Below, piece after piece: positions 6,858-13,945 of a stretch of DNA of 13,945 bases. The notes beneath the pieces are model-generated. The model was not told the DNA's origin and searched no databases. It saw only the letters and a list, made by a program, of their open reading frames with translations. The DNA is from DATKMG01 sp035541995. GTDB taxonomy: Bacteria; Acidobacteriota; Terriglobia; Versatilivoradales; Versatilivoraceae. The stretch is from positions 1 to 13,945 of the forward strand of contig DATKMG010000279.1 in assembly GCA_035541995.1 (NCBI GenBank), in the 5' to 3' direction. Each line of letters begins with the position of its first letter. The first letter of the stretch is position 1. A program made the position numbers and the translations under genes.

Positions 6858-8510
6858 TTACTTCGGGCCGTCCAACGGTCGGTAGTTCACATCCAAAATG
6901 GTCAATCGCTTTAAATAGGTTTCCAGACGTATAAGAAATTCCGGGTAGTTCTTTTCTCTTTTCGGACACCATGTTACTTCCGAAAGTGCCGCGAGCCTGG
7001 GGAAGGTCATGTACTCCACATTTTTCGCAGTGGCCATATATTCAGTCCATAGCTGGCCCTGAGAACCTAACACATGACTGGCAAATTCAGCCGGAATCTC
7101 AGCTGGGATGGGCTCGTAGTTGTACACGACGTCGAGTGGAAGGTAGTCGCCAATCCCAAGAGGTTCCTTGCTCGTCTCCTTCGACTGGTAATAGTCCAAG
7201 TAAGTATAATCTGTGGGGGCCATGACTACGTCATGACCTGCTTTGGCGGCGTCAATTCCACCTTTTTCACCACGCCAGGACATCACTGTGGCATTGGGCG
7301 CCAGCCCCCCCTCCAGTATTTCATCCCAGCCGATCAATCGACGGCCTTTTGCAGTGAGAAATTCGTCCATTCGACGGGTAAAGTACCCTTGCATTTCCTC
7401 TTCATCCTTGAGTCCCAGCTCCTTGATTCTAGCCTGAGCCTCGGGGCTGGCTTTCCATTGGACTTTCACCGCTTCGTCACCACCCGTGTGAATGAACTTG
7501 GAAGGAAAAATCTCCATCACTTCCGAGAGTACGTCCTCGAGAAACAGGATGGTGCTTTCCTTGGGGTTGAAAATATTTTCGCTGATTCCCCAGATGGGAC
7601 TGACCTCCAGCTGGTTGGCAGTATTTCCCAACTCCGGATAGGCGGCGATGGCAGCCTGGGCATGACCCGGCATCTCAATCTCCGGCACTACATTGATATG
7701 TCGCTCGCGGGCATATTCCACAATCTCACGTGCATCATCTTGTGTGTAGAAACCACCATGGGGGATGCCATCAAACTTCGGTTCCTGTGAGGACCGATGC
7801 TCCAGATGGCCGACGAGCGTTTGCTTACGCCATGCACCAACCTCCGTCAATTTTGGATACTTCTTGATCTCCAGTCGCCAGCCCTGGTCGTCGGTAAGAT
7901 GCCAGTGGAAGGAGTTCATTTTTTGCAGTGCTAACAGATCGATGAATTTCTTGACGAACTCCTTGGGCATAAAGTGCCTGCTAGCATCCAGCATGGCGCC
8001 CCGCCATTGGAACCGCGGGTAATCTTCGATCTGCACACAAGGAATCGTCCATTCGACACCGGAAACCAAGGCTTGCCGGAAGATTTCTGGAGGCAACAAC
8101 TGAAGCAAGGACCGACTTCCGTAAAATATCCCCGCCGGTTTGGGTGCACGGATTACAACCGATTTTGGTGTCACTGCCACCCGATAGCCTTCTTCTCCAA
8201 GCTTTGTAAGAGAAGGATCAATTTTCATTTCAATCCTGGGCACGCTGCTGACTGGGCTCCGCTTCACCTCCAGCCAATACCCCGTGGCTGGCTCGATTTC
8301 GCGGGCGAGCAGACGAGCCTCCGCCAGTACAGCACTATCGGCCACAATGACAGTCCCGGCAGACAAGCGGAACAAGCCGTTTTCAACGGTCATTCGGACG
8401 GGTTTAGGAACTAGGGACGGCTGTCGCTCCAGGGGAAACGCCTTAACGGGAACTAGCAACATTACCGCGACAACCAGTAAAGGGACGATGCTTCTTCCAC
8501 AACAAATCAT
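6858..8510 (-). CDS. Secreted beta-N-acetylhexosaminidase, GH20
   Basis: This 550-residue exported glycosidase removes terminal beta-linked GlcNAc or GalNAc by substrate-assisted catalysis. A signal peptide covers residues 1-24, with a hydrophobic core LLVVAVMLLV and probable cleavage after VKA. Next comes the GH20 N-terminal accessory domain (about 32-160), then the TIM-barrel catalytic domain with RFQWRGAMLDASRHF (166-180), FHWHLTDDQGWRLEI (201-215), EIEMPGHAQAA (277-287) and the catalytic pair Asp345-Glu346 in HTGGDEAVK. GWDEI and the late aromatic residues of the active site are also present. The start is well supported: AGGAGG lies six bases before the ATG. It follows the unassigned glycosidase gene by 54 bases and is likely the last gene of a three-gene glycan-degradation cluster. 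Periplasmic or extracellular location is inferred from the signal peptide. Confidence 0.94.
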   Translation of the reverse strand: MICCGRSIVPLLVVAVMLLVPVKAFPLERQPSLVPKPVRMTVENGLFRLSAGTVIVADSAVLAEARLLAREIEPATGYWLEVKRSPVSSVPRIEMKIDPSLTKLGEEGYRVAVTPKSVVIRAPKPAGIFYGSRSLLQLLPPEIFRQALVSGVEWTIPCVQIEDYPRFQWRGAMLDASRHFMPKEFVKKFIDLLALQKMNSFHWHLTDDQGWRLEIKKYPKLTEVGAWRKQTLVGHLEHRSSQEPKFDGIPHGGFYTQDDAREIVEYARERHINVVPEIEMPGHAQAAIAAYPELGNTANQLEVSPIWGISENIFNPKESTILFLEDVLSEVMEIFPSKFIHTGGDEAVKVQWKASPEAQARIKELGLKDEEEMQGYFTRRMDEFLTAKGRRLIGWDEILEGGLAPNATVMSWRGEKGGIDAAKAGHDVVMAPTDYTYLDYYQSKETSKEPLGIGDYLPLDVVYNYEPIPAEIPAEFASHVLGSQGQLWTEYMATAKNVEYMTFPRLAALSEVTWCPKREKNYPEFLIRLETYLKRLTILDVNYRPLDGPK

Positions 8511-8516
8511 TAAGAT

Positions 8517-8522
8517 CCTCCT
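8517..8522 (-). promoter_or_regulatory. Strong Shine-Dalgarno of the GH20 gene
   Basis: AGGAGG on the minus strand, six bases before the ATG at 8508-8510, is a full consensus site. It is much stronger than those of other genes in the window, suggesting high translation of the hexosaminidase independent of upstream coupling. Confidence 0.8.
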
Positions 8523-8564
8523 GAGGGTTGGGATTCGGACTTCGAGTGTAAGAACCCTGCGTAT

Positions 8565-10652
8565 TTATGGGCTGGGTCTCACTTCGAAAAGGCGATATTC
8601 ATATCCAGTCAGGTCTGTCTCTAGAGATCCATCAAGGAGAGCAGAAGAGGAAGTTCTCTTCTCGGACTGCGTCTTTGTATCCCGGATTAATACATTGGGC
8701 GGCATTGAAGCAAACCCTAGGAGTTCGGGCCTAGCTGTCCAGACCACGTTCTTTCGGGCATCTTGACTGGTGTTCGAGATGATAACGAGAGCCTGCCTCT
8801 CTGAACTGTACAATGCTCCAAAGACGTCGCTCCAGGCCGTGTGAACCGCTCCTGAATAAGAGCCATGGAAACGATACTGCTCCAAAGAATATGGGCGGAA
8901 GGTCTTGAACAGCTTCAGAGTCTCATCAAGGACAGGTCCAGCGACCCCATCAGACCAGGGAAACATGCCCAGCAGGACCAACTGGGCAATGTTGTTCTGG
9001 TTTCGCTCCCGGGATTGGTCGAGACGATAGGATGGACAAGGAGAACGGGGGAGGCTCTCAGCCAGTACCGTCACCACAGGAATTTCTCCCATCTTCATCA
9101 TCGCTTCCGAGTCGGATATCTCCTCCATGTTAACAACCAGGTCGGCATAATTCTCGAGAGCGATAGAAGGAAACTGACCATAAAGGTGGAGGATCAGCGT
9201 CCCGTTAGGAGAAACTAAGCGTCGGGTCCAAGCCAGCAAATCCACAATCTCATCGGTTCCCAGATGCAGTTTCGGGTTGTGGTTCTTGTTATTGCAGGGA
9301 AGTCCCCAAACCCAGTCGTAATAAATTCCGTCGAATCCTAGTTCCCGGTAAGCTTGTTCCACATCGTGTTTCCGACGGTCGAGCCATCCTGATTGGGGAC
9401 ACATCTGGGCTCCGAATTCTCCTTTTCCCCATGAGTTATGGTAGACCGTACCCAACTGATCGGTACTGCGCTTCCAATCTTGTTCGTGGTCCAAATAGCC
9501 CGTAGCCTTGGGGTGGAATTCGTGAACTGAGAAATAGGGGACAACCTTAATCTTCAATCGGTGGCATGTGGAAATGACCCTTCGCAGTTCGGCCATCCCT
9601 TTTTCGTCATAAGGCGGCCAGGCGCCATCATGCCAGAAGTTCTCATCTTCGACGTAGTCGTTGTGAAGCCGAACAATGTTCGTCCCACTCTCTGACCACT
9701 TCCGGATGTCTGCGTCGGATGGCCAGGGATGATTTCCGAAGGAGAGGTGACGCCAGTGGCGGTCAGATTTCTCGACAATTCGAGGCAGCCCCAAATAGTA
9801 GCCGAAGTTGTATTCCCCTTTTCGAATCTGAAGGGGAAATAACGAGGACAGGGCGTTCCTAGTCACATCAATGCCGGACCCGTCGGCGGTGACATTAACG
9901 CTGAAATCCCCGACACCTCCTGATCCGGTTAACCCTTTCTCCCAGGTCTCAACGTCGGAGGAGAGTGTGATGTCTAGTCCTTCCACGTCCCGGTGGAAGA
10001 GCAACAAATAAAGTGGAGCATGATGCTCATGAACCAGCGTGCGGCCCATTTGCTCGGCCTTACCGAAGCGTGCCGGAGCCTGTATTCTGGGGTCGCTATC
10101 ATCGGCAGGCCCCACTCTCAGTCCAAACTCGCTTAGATCGGGTCTTACCGAAAAAGAAGCAATTCCGACGGATTTAGAGGACAGGTCCTGGCTGAAGAGC
10201 AACTTATGCTCAACGCGCACCGTAAATGGAGTCAGGATCCAGGTCGTCTGGTACCGCACCGGACCTGGCAAACGATCAGGGGTAGCCATTTGGCCGGCAA
10301 ATATCAATCGCAGAATATTTCCTTCCTTGGATGACCGGAAGTCTGTTGACGGAGCGAAACAGTCAGCCCATGCGCTGACCGACGTGAGAAACGGTTTGAG
10401 CAGGAGATTCTTTCCCGAACCGTGCGGGAAAACAATCGTGTCCAGAATGCCGCCATTCTGAAGGTTGTATTCCAGATGCCAATTAGGGCCATCGACTTTG
10501 ACTCGACTGCCAGCCTGAGTTTCAACCTTCAAGGGTCCTCCACCGGGTGCCTCAAAATCTGCCGCCGTCCCCGGACATGTCCAGAATTCCAACCCCAGGG
10601 CGAAGAGCCAGGAAAGAGCTGTCAAAATCCAAGTCAAAAGTAATCGTTGCAT
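8565..10652 (-). CDS. Secreted TIM-barrel glycosidase-like protein, family not assigned
   Basis: This is a 695-residue exported protein that I cannot place in a named GH family. A signal peptide is likely (MQRLLLTWILTAL onward, cleavage near residue 30 after PGTA). Residues about 35-300 look like a beta-sandwich substrate-binding domain rich in strands. Residues about 315-590 look like a (beta/alpha)8 barrel: GTNIVRLHNDYVED, KIKVVPYFSVHE, MCPQSGW (417-423) and GFDGIYYDW (439-447). The last places an Asp (Asp446) at a strand end, as in the nucleophile loop of clan GH-D and GH31-like enzymes. A small C-terminal beta domain follows. The frame is open back to 10730, but ATG at 10650-10652 is preferred because it gives a signal peptide and follows GGGGGTG by 6 bases. 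It sits between fucosidase and hexosaminidase genes, so a carbohydrate substrate is likely; alpha-galactosidase-like activity is only a guess. Confidence 0.75.
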   Translation of the reverse strand: MQRLLLTWILTALSWLFALGLEFWTCPGTAADFEAPGGGPLKVETQAGSRVKVDGPNWHLEYNLQNGGILDTIVFPHGSGKNLLLKPFLTSVSAWADCFAPSTDFRSSKEGNILRLIFAGQMATPDRLPGPVRYQTTWILTPFTVRVEHKLLFSQDLSSKSVGIASFSVRPDLSEFGLRVGPADDSDPRIQAPARFGKAEQMGRTLVHEHHAPLYLLLFHRDVEGLDITLSSDVETWEKGLTGSGGVGDFSVNVTADGSGIDVTRNALSSLFPLQIRKGEYNFGYYLGLPRIVEKSDRHWRHLSFGNHPWPSDADIRKWSESGTNIVRLHNDYVEDENFWHDGAWPPYDEKGMAELRRVISTCHRLKIKVVPYFSVHEFHPKATGYLDHEQDWKRSTDQLGTVYHNSWGKGEFGAQMCPQSGWLDRRKHDVEQAYRELGFDGIYYDWVWGLPCNNKNHNPKLHLGTDEIVDLLAWTRRLVSPNGTLILHLYGQFPSIALENYADLVVNMEEISDSEAMMKMGEIPVVTVLAESLPRSPCPSYRLDQSRERNQNNIAQLVLLGMFPWSDGVAGPVLDETLKLFKTFRPYSLEQYRFHGSYSGAVHTAWSDVFGALYSSERQALVIISNTSQDARKNVVWTARPELLGFASMPPNVLIRDTKTQSEKRTSSSALLDGSLETDLTGYEYRLFEVRPSP

Positions 10653-10835
10653 GAGAGCACCCCCATGATTTTTTCCAGCCGCTTCCCCGTTTGAAAGAGA
10701 GCTGCGAAAAAGTACCGACGACGTTGCCATTACTGTAGGGCCTTTCTGTGAGACGCGCCCCCTGACGGCCTTCCTGATTAGCCGGCGTCTGACACAGCCG
10801 ACTTACTGGGCGATATTCTTCACAGCTTTTCTAAG
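10653..10835. other. Intergenic gap between fucosidase and unassigned glycosidase genes
   Basis: This gap of 183 bases lies within the minus-strand cluster. It includes the GGGGGTG ribosome binding site (10658-10664) of the downstream gene. An inverted repeat, AGACGC with GCGTCT on the minus strand (about 10755-10795), could fold but has no T run. The gap is long enough for a second promoter, so the fucosidase need not be cotranscribed with the other two genes. Confidence 0.4.
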
Positions 10836-12200
10836 CTATTCCAGAAACAGCTCGATGACAGGAATCGCCACATCGGGTTTATTGATGGGTAACGACAGGG
10901 TCAACGTACTTTTATCGGTACTGGCCCACTCGTCAGTCGGCTTTTCGACTCGGACCTCCGAGCCGTCGTTCAAGAGTTGTGCATACTTGACTTTCCCCGC
11001 AAAACCCTCTAGCTGAAGAGTACCCATAGGCCAGACCAGTAAGTGAACATACAGTCTCTTCCGATCCGGATTATAGGTAAGGAGACAGTTGCGAGGTATC
11101 TTGAATTCAGCTGGGGCCTCGGTGCACCCATAGATCGAACGGTTGTGTAATTTCATCCACGCGCCCATCTCCTGAAGCCGGCTTGTGGCCCGGTTGTCGA
11201 AAGTGCCTCGGGAGGTGGGGCCTACGTTCAACAACAAATTGCCGCCCTTGCTTACTGATTCGATCAAAAGCGCGAGAAGTTGCTGAGTGCTTTTCCAGCT
11301 GCTTTCGTCACGGAAATACCCCCACGACCCGGAAAAGGTCTGGCAGGTTTCCCAAGGAATCTTCTTGCCATTGATCTCAGGCCAGGTTTGAACTGTCACC
11401 TGCTCAGGTGTTACAAAGTCCCAACCTCCAGGTGTGTCCCGCAAGTCGAGGCGGTCGTTGATAATGATCCTGGGCTGAAGCTCGCGGATCATCCGCAGGA
11501 GTTTCTCGGACTCCCAGTCGTTTCTTCCTTTCCCGTCCGGCCCGGGAAAAGAGAAATCGAGGAACAGGTAGTCAATGGTCCCGAATTCAGTTAGTAGTTC
11601 CTTGACCTGGTTACGGACATACTCCACATATTTCTTCAGGTCTCGATTTTTGTCCGCTTCCCGGCGTTCGAGGTTGTCTCGCATCGGATGATATCTGTCG
11701 GTAGTAAAATCTTCATGATGCCAATCTATCAGGGAATAGTAGAACCCCACACGGATCCCCTCGTCGCGGAAAGCTTGAACCATGGGTTTGATCAAATCCT
11801 TGCCATAGGGGGTATTGGTTACTTTGTAGTCTGACACCTTCGAGTCCCACAGACAGAAGCCTTCGTGGTGTTTAGTAGTGATGACGAAATACTTCATCCC
11901 GGCTTCCTTGCAGATCTTGGCCCATTGTCTGGGATCAAACAGGTCCGGATTGAAGCGGAGGAAGTATTTCTGGTACTCCTCGTTGCTGATTCGCTCGTAG
12001 CTCCGGACCCACTCGTGTCGCGCGGGCATCGAATAGAGTCCCCAGTGAATGAACATCCCGAATCGGGCTTGCGTCCACCAGGCTAGCCGCTCCTGTTTTT
12101 GTTGATCGGTTTCTGCTAGACCTTGAGAGAAGACGGGCCTCATGCCGGCTACACAGAAAATGATCCCAATGACAAGAAAGATCCCAGATTGTCTTTTCAT
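10836..12200 (-). CDS. Secreted alpha-L-fucosidase, GH29
   Basis: This 454-residue retaining exo-fucosidase releases alpha-L-fucose from glycan ends. The signal peptide is MKRQSGIFLVIGIIFCVAG to about residue 25 (VFS). The GH29 barrel follows with ARFGMFIHWGLYSMPARHEW (residues 45-64), TTKHHEGFCLWDS (108-120), RVGFYYSLIDWHH (150-162) and the probable nucleophile Asp215 in IDYLFLDFSFPG. GGNLLLNVGPTSRG near the end of the barrel is another family hallmark, and a C-terminal beta-sandwich completes a normal family length. The frame extends upstream to 12335. The ATG at 12198-12200 is chosen because it yields the signal peptide and is preceded by AAAGGAGAGAG, whereas the extension is low-complexity and crosses a palindrome. 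It is the first gene of the glycosidase cluster and is divergent from the TPR protein gene. Confidence 0.94.
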   Translation of the reverse strand: MKRQSGIFLVIGIIFCVAGMRPVFSQGLAETDQQKQERLAWWTQARFGMFIHWGLYSMPARHEWVRSYERISNEEYQKYFLRFNPDLFDPRQWAKICKEAGMKYFVITTKHHEGFCLWDSKVSDYKVTNTPYGKDLIKPMVQAFRDEGIRVGFYYSLIDWHHEDFTTDRYHPMRDNLERREADKNRDLKKYVEYVRNQVKELLTEFGTIDYLFLDFSFPGPDGKGRNDWESEKLLRMIRELQPRIIINDRLDLRDTPGGWDFVTPEQVTVQTWPEINGKKIPWETCQTFSGSWGYFRDESSWKSTQQLLALLIESVSKGGNLLLNVGPTSRGTFDNRATSRLQEMGAWMKLHNRSIYGCTEAPAEFKIPRNCLLTYNPDRKRLYVHLLVWPMGTLQLEGFAGKVKYAQLLNDGSEVRVEKPTDEWASTDKSTLTLSLPINKPDVAIPVIELFLE

Positions 12201-12346
12201 GACCGCAACTCTCTCCTTTAGTCTGAGTTTATTCCCAGCCTCTCGTGTATCTAGTACTTTCCTTCCTTTTAAAGAATTGCTATGTTGATGATTGGCTGGG
12301 GGCCAAGGCCCCCAGCCGTTTATTGCTTCCATCATGAGAGAGCTCT
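12201..12346. promoter_or_regulatory. Divergent promoter region with perfect 24-bp palindrome
   Basis: This region separates the minus-strand fucosidase from the plus-strand TPR protein gene and must carry both promoters. An AT-rich patch (about 12265-12292) is the best promoter candidate, though no clean consensus pair is evident. At 12294-12317 lies a perfect inverted repeat: GGCTGGGGGCC, two A bases, then GGCCCCCAGCC. It ends 29 bases before the TPR ATG, so it is in, or near, that gene's leader. It could be a leader hairpin or a protein-binding site. A T-poor tail makes termination less likely. Confidence 0.5.
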
Positions 12347-13159
12347 ATGAAAAGAATTATTCCCCTTCTGCTTCTTCTGTTGGGCCTCCCGGTGGGGCTC
12401 ACGGCTGCCAAAGTGGTAGCTCACCTGGTCGACCAGCAGGGCGGGCCGCTACCAGGAGTAGAATCGTTGCTGGTGAATACGACAACCGGTGTTGAGAAAT
12501 ATGGAACCTCATCGGCCACGGGTGAGATTGTTTTTACAGACGTAGCCCCCGGCAGTTACAAGCTCATGGGTCGAAAACCCGGCTATGGCGCTGGGGAATC
12601 CAAACCAGTTACGGTCGCCGATGGCGACGGGACGGTTGAATTAAAGCTCTTGTCCCAAGCCGTCGTGCAAAAGATGATGGACAAAGCCTCAAACTCATTC
12701 AAGAAGAAAAAATATGAAGAGGCAGCCCAGCAGTACAGTGAGTTGTTGGACTATTACCCCCATGACGCCACCATCCTGGCAAATGTGGCCCGATCCTTTC
12801 AGGCGTTGAATCAACACGATAAGGCATTGGAGGCCGCACGGCAGGCAGTCAAGCTGGATCCCGTCGGTTTCGGGAGCTTGGAAAAAGAGATCATCGCATC
12901 CGCGACCTACGAGGCGGGGAAAAAGCACCTGGCAGCACGCGAATTTCGCCAAGCCATCGATTCGTTCACGGAATCGGTAAAAGCGGATCCCACCTATGGG
13001 CCGGCATTCTACGGTCTGGGCCTTGCTTATGCCAATTCCGGAATGTACCCTCAGGCCTTGGAAAATGTGCAACAGGCACTGAAACTGGAACCTGACAACC
13101 GACAGTATAAAGGCATTGAGGAAAAGCTCAAGCAGGCCATAGGCTCGGGCCAGAAGTAA
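12347..13159 (+). CDS. Secreted protein with carboxypeptidase-regulatory-like domain and TPRs
   Basis: This 270-residue exported protein has a signal peptide at residues 1-20 (MKRIIPLLLLLLGLPVGLTA). A carboxypeptidase-regulatory-like beta-sandwich follows (about 22-101; GGPLPGVESLLVNTTTG, TGEIVFTDVAPGSYKL). Four tetratricopeptide repeats are visible at about 106-140, 141-174, 185-217 and 218-251, with the family pattern YEEAAQQYSELLDYYP, KALEAARQAVKLDP, FRQAIDSFTESVKADP and YPQALENVQQALKLEPDN. TPRs mediate protein-protein contacts and the beta domain is often a surface or scaffold module; there is no enzymatic motif. This architecture is frequent in Acidobacteriota. The start is supported by GAGAG six bases before the ATG. 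It is divergent from the fucosidase gene and may share regulation with it, but no direct role in glycan use is shown. Confidence 0.88.
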   Translation: MKRIIPLLLLLLGLPVGLTAAKVVAHLVDQQGGPLPGVESLLVNTTTGVEKYGTSSATGEIVFTDVAPGSYKLMGRKPGYGAGESKPVTVADGDGTVELKLLSQAVVQKMMDKASNSFKKKKYEEAAQQYSELLDYYPHDATILANVARSFQALNQHDKALEAARQAVKLDPVGFGSLEKEIIASATYEAGKKHLAAREFRQAIDSFTESVKADPTYGPAFYGLGLAYANSGMYPQALENVQQALKLEPDNRQYKGIEEKLKQAIGSGQK

Positions 13160-13250
13160 CAGTCCGGTTGGTTCCTCCTTCCGAGACGGTTGCCTCCCCC
13201 AAGGAATACTTGGGATCGGGAAGGCGACTGGCTGGCGTATCCTCTTCCAC
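13160..13250. other. Convergent intergenic region with small hairpin
   Basis: CCCAAG at 13198-13203 and CTTGGG at 13209-13214 form a 6-bp stem with a 5-base loop between the convergent TPR and phosphatase genes. There is no T run on either strand, so it is at best a weak terminator. Nothing else is evident. Confidence 0.3.
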
Positions 13251-13945
13251 TCAGTGGCCTTCTCCGCTCCGCCTTAGGACCATGACGGTCATGTCGTCCG
13301 TTCTGGTCGCTCCATGTCTAAATTCTGCGAGGTCACTCCAGTAAGTTTCCACTAGTTTTTGAGGAGGAAGGGAATGATGAGCTGTCAATAGCGTGACAAG
13401 CCGGTTCTCCCCGTATTCCTGGCCGGATGGGTTGACGGCCTCTGATACTCCATCAGTAAAGAGGAGCAGGACATCGCCCTCATACAGAACCATCCTCTTA
13501 GTCGAAAACTCGGTATTGCAGAACAATCCTAGAGGCAGGCTGGTCGGTTCAACGTTCTCAACCGGACCTGAACGGAACAGCCTTGGGGGACAATGTCCGG
13601 CATTGCAAATTTCAATCTGGCCAGTCTTGCCGGCACGACCACAAGTCAGTGTTGCATACGATGAGGCTGTTGTGCTCTCACAGAATAGTCGGTTGGCCCT
13701 GTTCATCATTTCCTCCACAGACAATCCGAGTGAAATCAAGGTCCGGAAGATTGCATGGAGGTGGGCCATAAGCATTGATGCCGCCACCCCTTTTCCGGAA
13801 ACATCCCCTAACAGGAAAAAGAGATCACCAGCCTGGGTGGCAATCAGATCGCAATAGTCACCACTAACCAGCCCTGCTGGTTCATAGTGGTAGGCCACTT
13901 GCCAGCCGGAAAATTGGAGATTGGATTTGGGCAACAGCCCGGTTT
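13251..13945 (-). CDS. PP2C-type (RsbU/SpoIIE) serine phosphatase, N-terminus beyond right edge
   Basis: The C-terminal 231 residues of a metal-dependent Ser/Thr protein phosphatase of the SpoIIE/RsbU group are visible. Such enzymes dephosphorylate anti-sigma-factor antagonists or similar partners. The catalytic motifs run in order: PAGLVSGDYCDL, with the first metal-binding Asp at 13857-13859; GDVSGKGVAASMLMA; ICNAGHCPP; LLLFTDGVSEA; and the terminal TDDMTVMVLRR. The frame is open to the window edge and its first visible residues include LLPKSN, matching the xLLP segment that precedes the catalytic domain in this family. An internal TTG at 13932-13934 is therefore not the start, and the sensory or response-regulator N-terminus must lie outside. 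The stop codon is TGA at 13251-13253. The partner and signal are unknown. Confidence 0.92.
   Translation of the reverse strand, partial: TGLLPKSNLQFSGWQVAYHYEPAGLVSGDYCDLIATQAGDLFFLLGDVSGKGVAASMLMAHLHAIFRTLISLGLSVEEMMNRANRLFCESTTASSYATLTCGRAGKTGQIEICNAGHCPPRLFRSGPVENVEPTSLPLGLFCNTEFSTKRMVLYEGDVLLLFTDGVSEAVNPSGQEYGENRLVTLLTAHHSLPPQKLVETYWSDLAEFRHGATRTDDMTVMVLRRSGEGH

Noticed and set aside
7074..7790. 238-residue plus-strand frame inside the GH20 gene
   Set aside because: It is antisense to the GH20 catalytic domain, with no plausible domain of its own.
10653..10730. 26-residue N-terminal extension of the unassigned glycosidase (start at 10730)
   Set aside because: The extension would bury the signal peptide, while the ATG at 10652 has a good ribosome binding site and gives a normal leader.
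12201..12335. 45-residue N-terminal extension of the fucosidase (start at 12335)
   Set aside because: It would place the signal peptide internally and run through the 24-bp palindrome. The ATG at 12200 follows AAAGGAGAGAG.
13932..13934. TTG as the start of the PP2C phosphatase
   Set aside because: The frame stays open to the window edge and the upstream residues match the conserved segment before the catalytic domain, so the gene is cut by the window.

Overview
The window looks like chromosomal DNA from a Gram-negative, probably environmental bacterium of moderate GC content. Heptose-precursor enzymes imply a lipopolysaccharide or S-layer glycan. Secreted glycosidases with Sec signal peptides, a secreted protein joining a carboxypeptidase-regulatory-like fold to TPRs, and an RsbU/SpoIIE-type phosphatase together resemble Acidobacteriota or a related phylum. 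That placement is inferred from gene content only; there is no rRNA or other phylogenetic marker here. I see no tRNA, rRNA, CRISPR array, transposase or phage gene.

Left block (1-3650, all minus strand). An aldo/keto reductase runs off the left edge (1-508). A gene-free stretch of about 540 bases (509-1049) follows; its inner part is packed with REP-like inverted repeats and nested palindromes, and it ends in a terminator-like hairpin. Next come two adjacent genes for HldE/RfaE-type heptose-phosphate kinases. The upstream one (2085-3650) is a fusion of a PfkB-type kinase with a GmhA-type sedoheptulose-7-phosphate isomerase. The second (1050-2075) is a stand-alone kinase. Together they could convert sedoheptulose 7-phosphate to heptose 1,7-bisphosphate. 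The phosphatase (GmhB) and the nucleotidyltransferase needed to finish an activated heptose are not in the window.

Middle block (3840-6758, plus strand). A divergent intergenic region with two back-to-back dyads leads into a likely three-gene operon. It encodes a short-chain dehydrogenase whose catalytic Tyr position reads His, a drug/metabolite:H+ MFS transporter, and a DHH-family phosphoesterase.

Right block (6858-12200, minus strand). Three secreted glycosidase genes are transcribed in the order GH29 alpha-L-fucosidase, an unassigned TIM-barrel glycosidase-like protein, and GH20 beta-N-acetylhexosaminidase. Together they suggest breakdown of fucosylated, GlcNAc-containing glycans. Divergent from them is a secreted carboxypeptidase-regulatory-like/TPR protein (12347-13159), with a perfect 24-bp palindrome just upstream of its start. 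A PP2C-type (RsbU/SpoIIE) phosphatase converges on it and runs off the right edge.

The points most worth a second look are the kinase-isomerase fusion beside a second kinase, the Tyr-to-His change in the dehydrogenase, the REP-like structured region, and the unassigned glycosidase inside the GH cluster.
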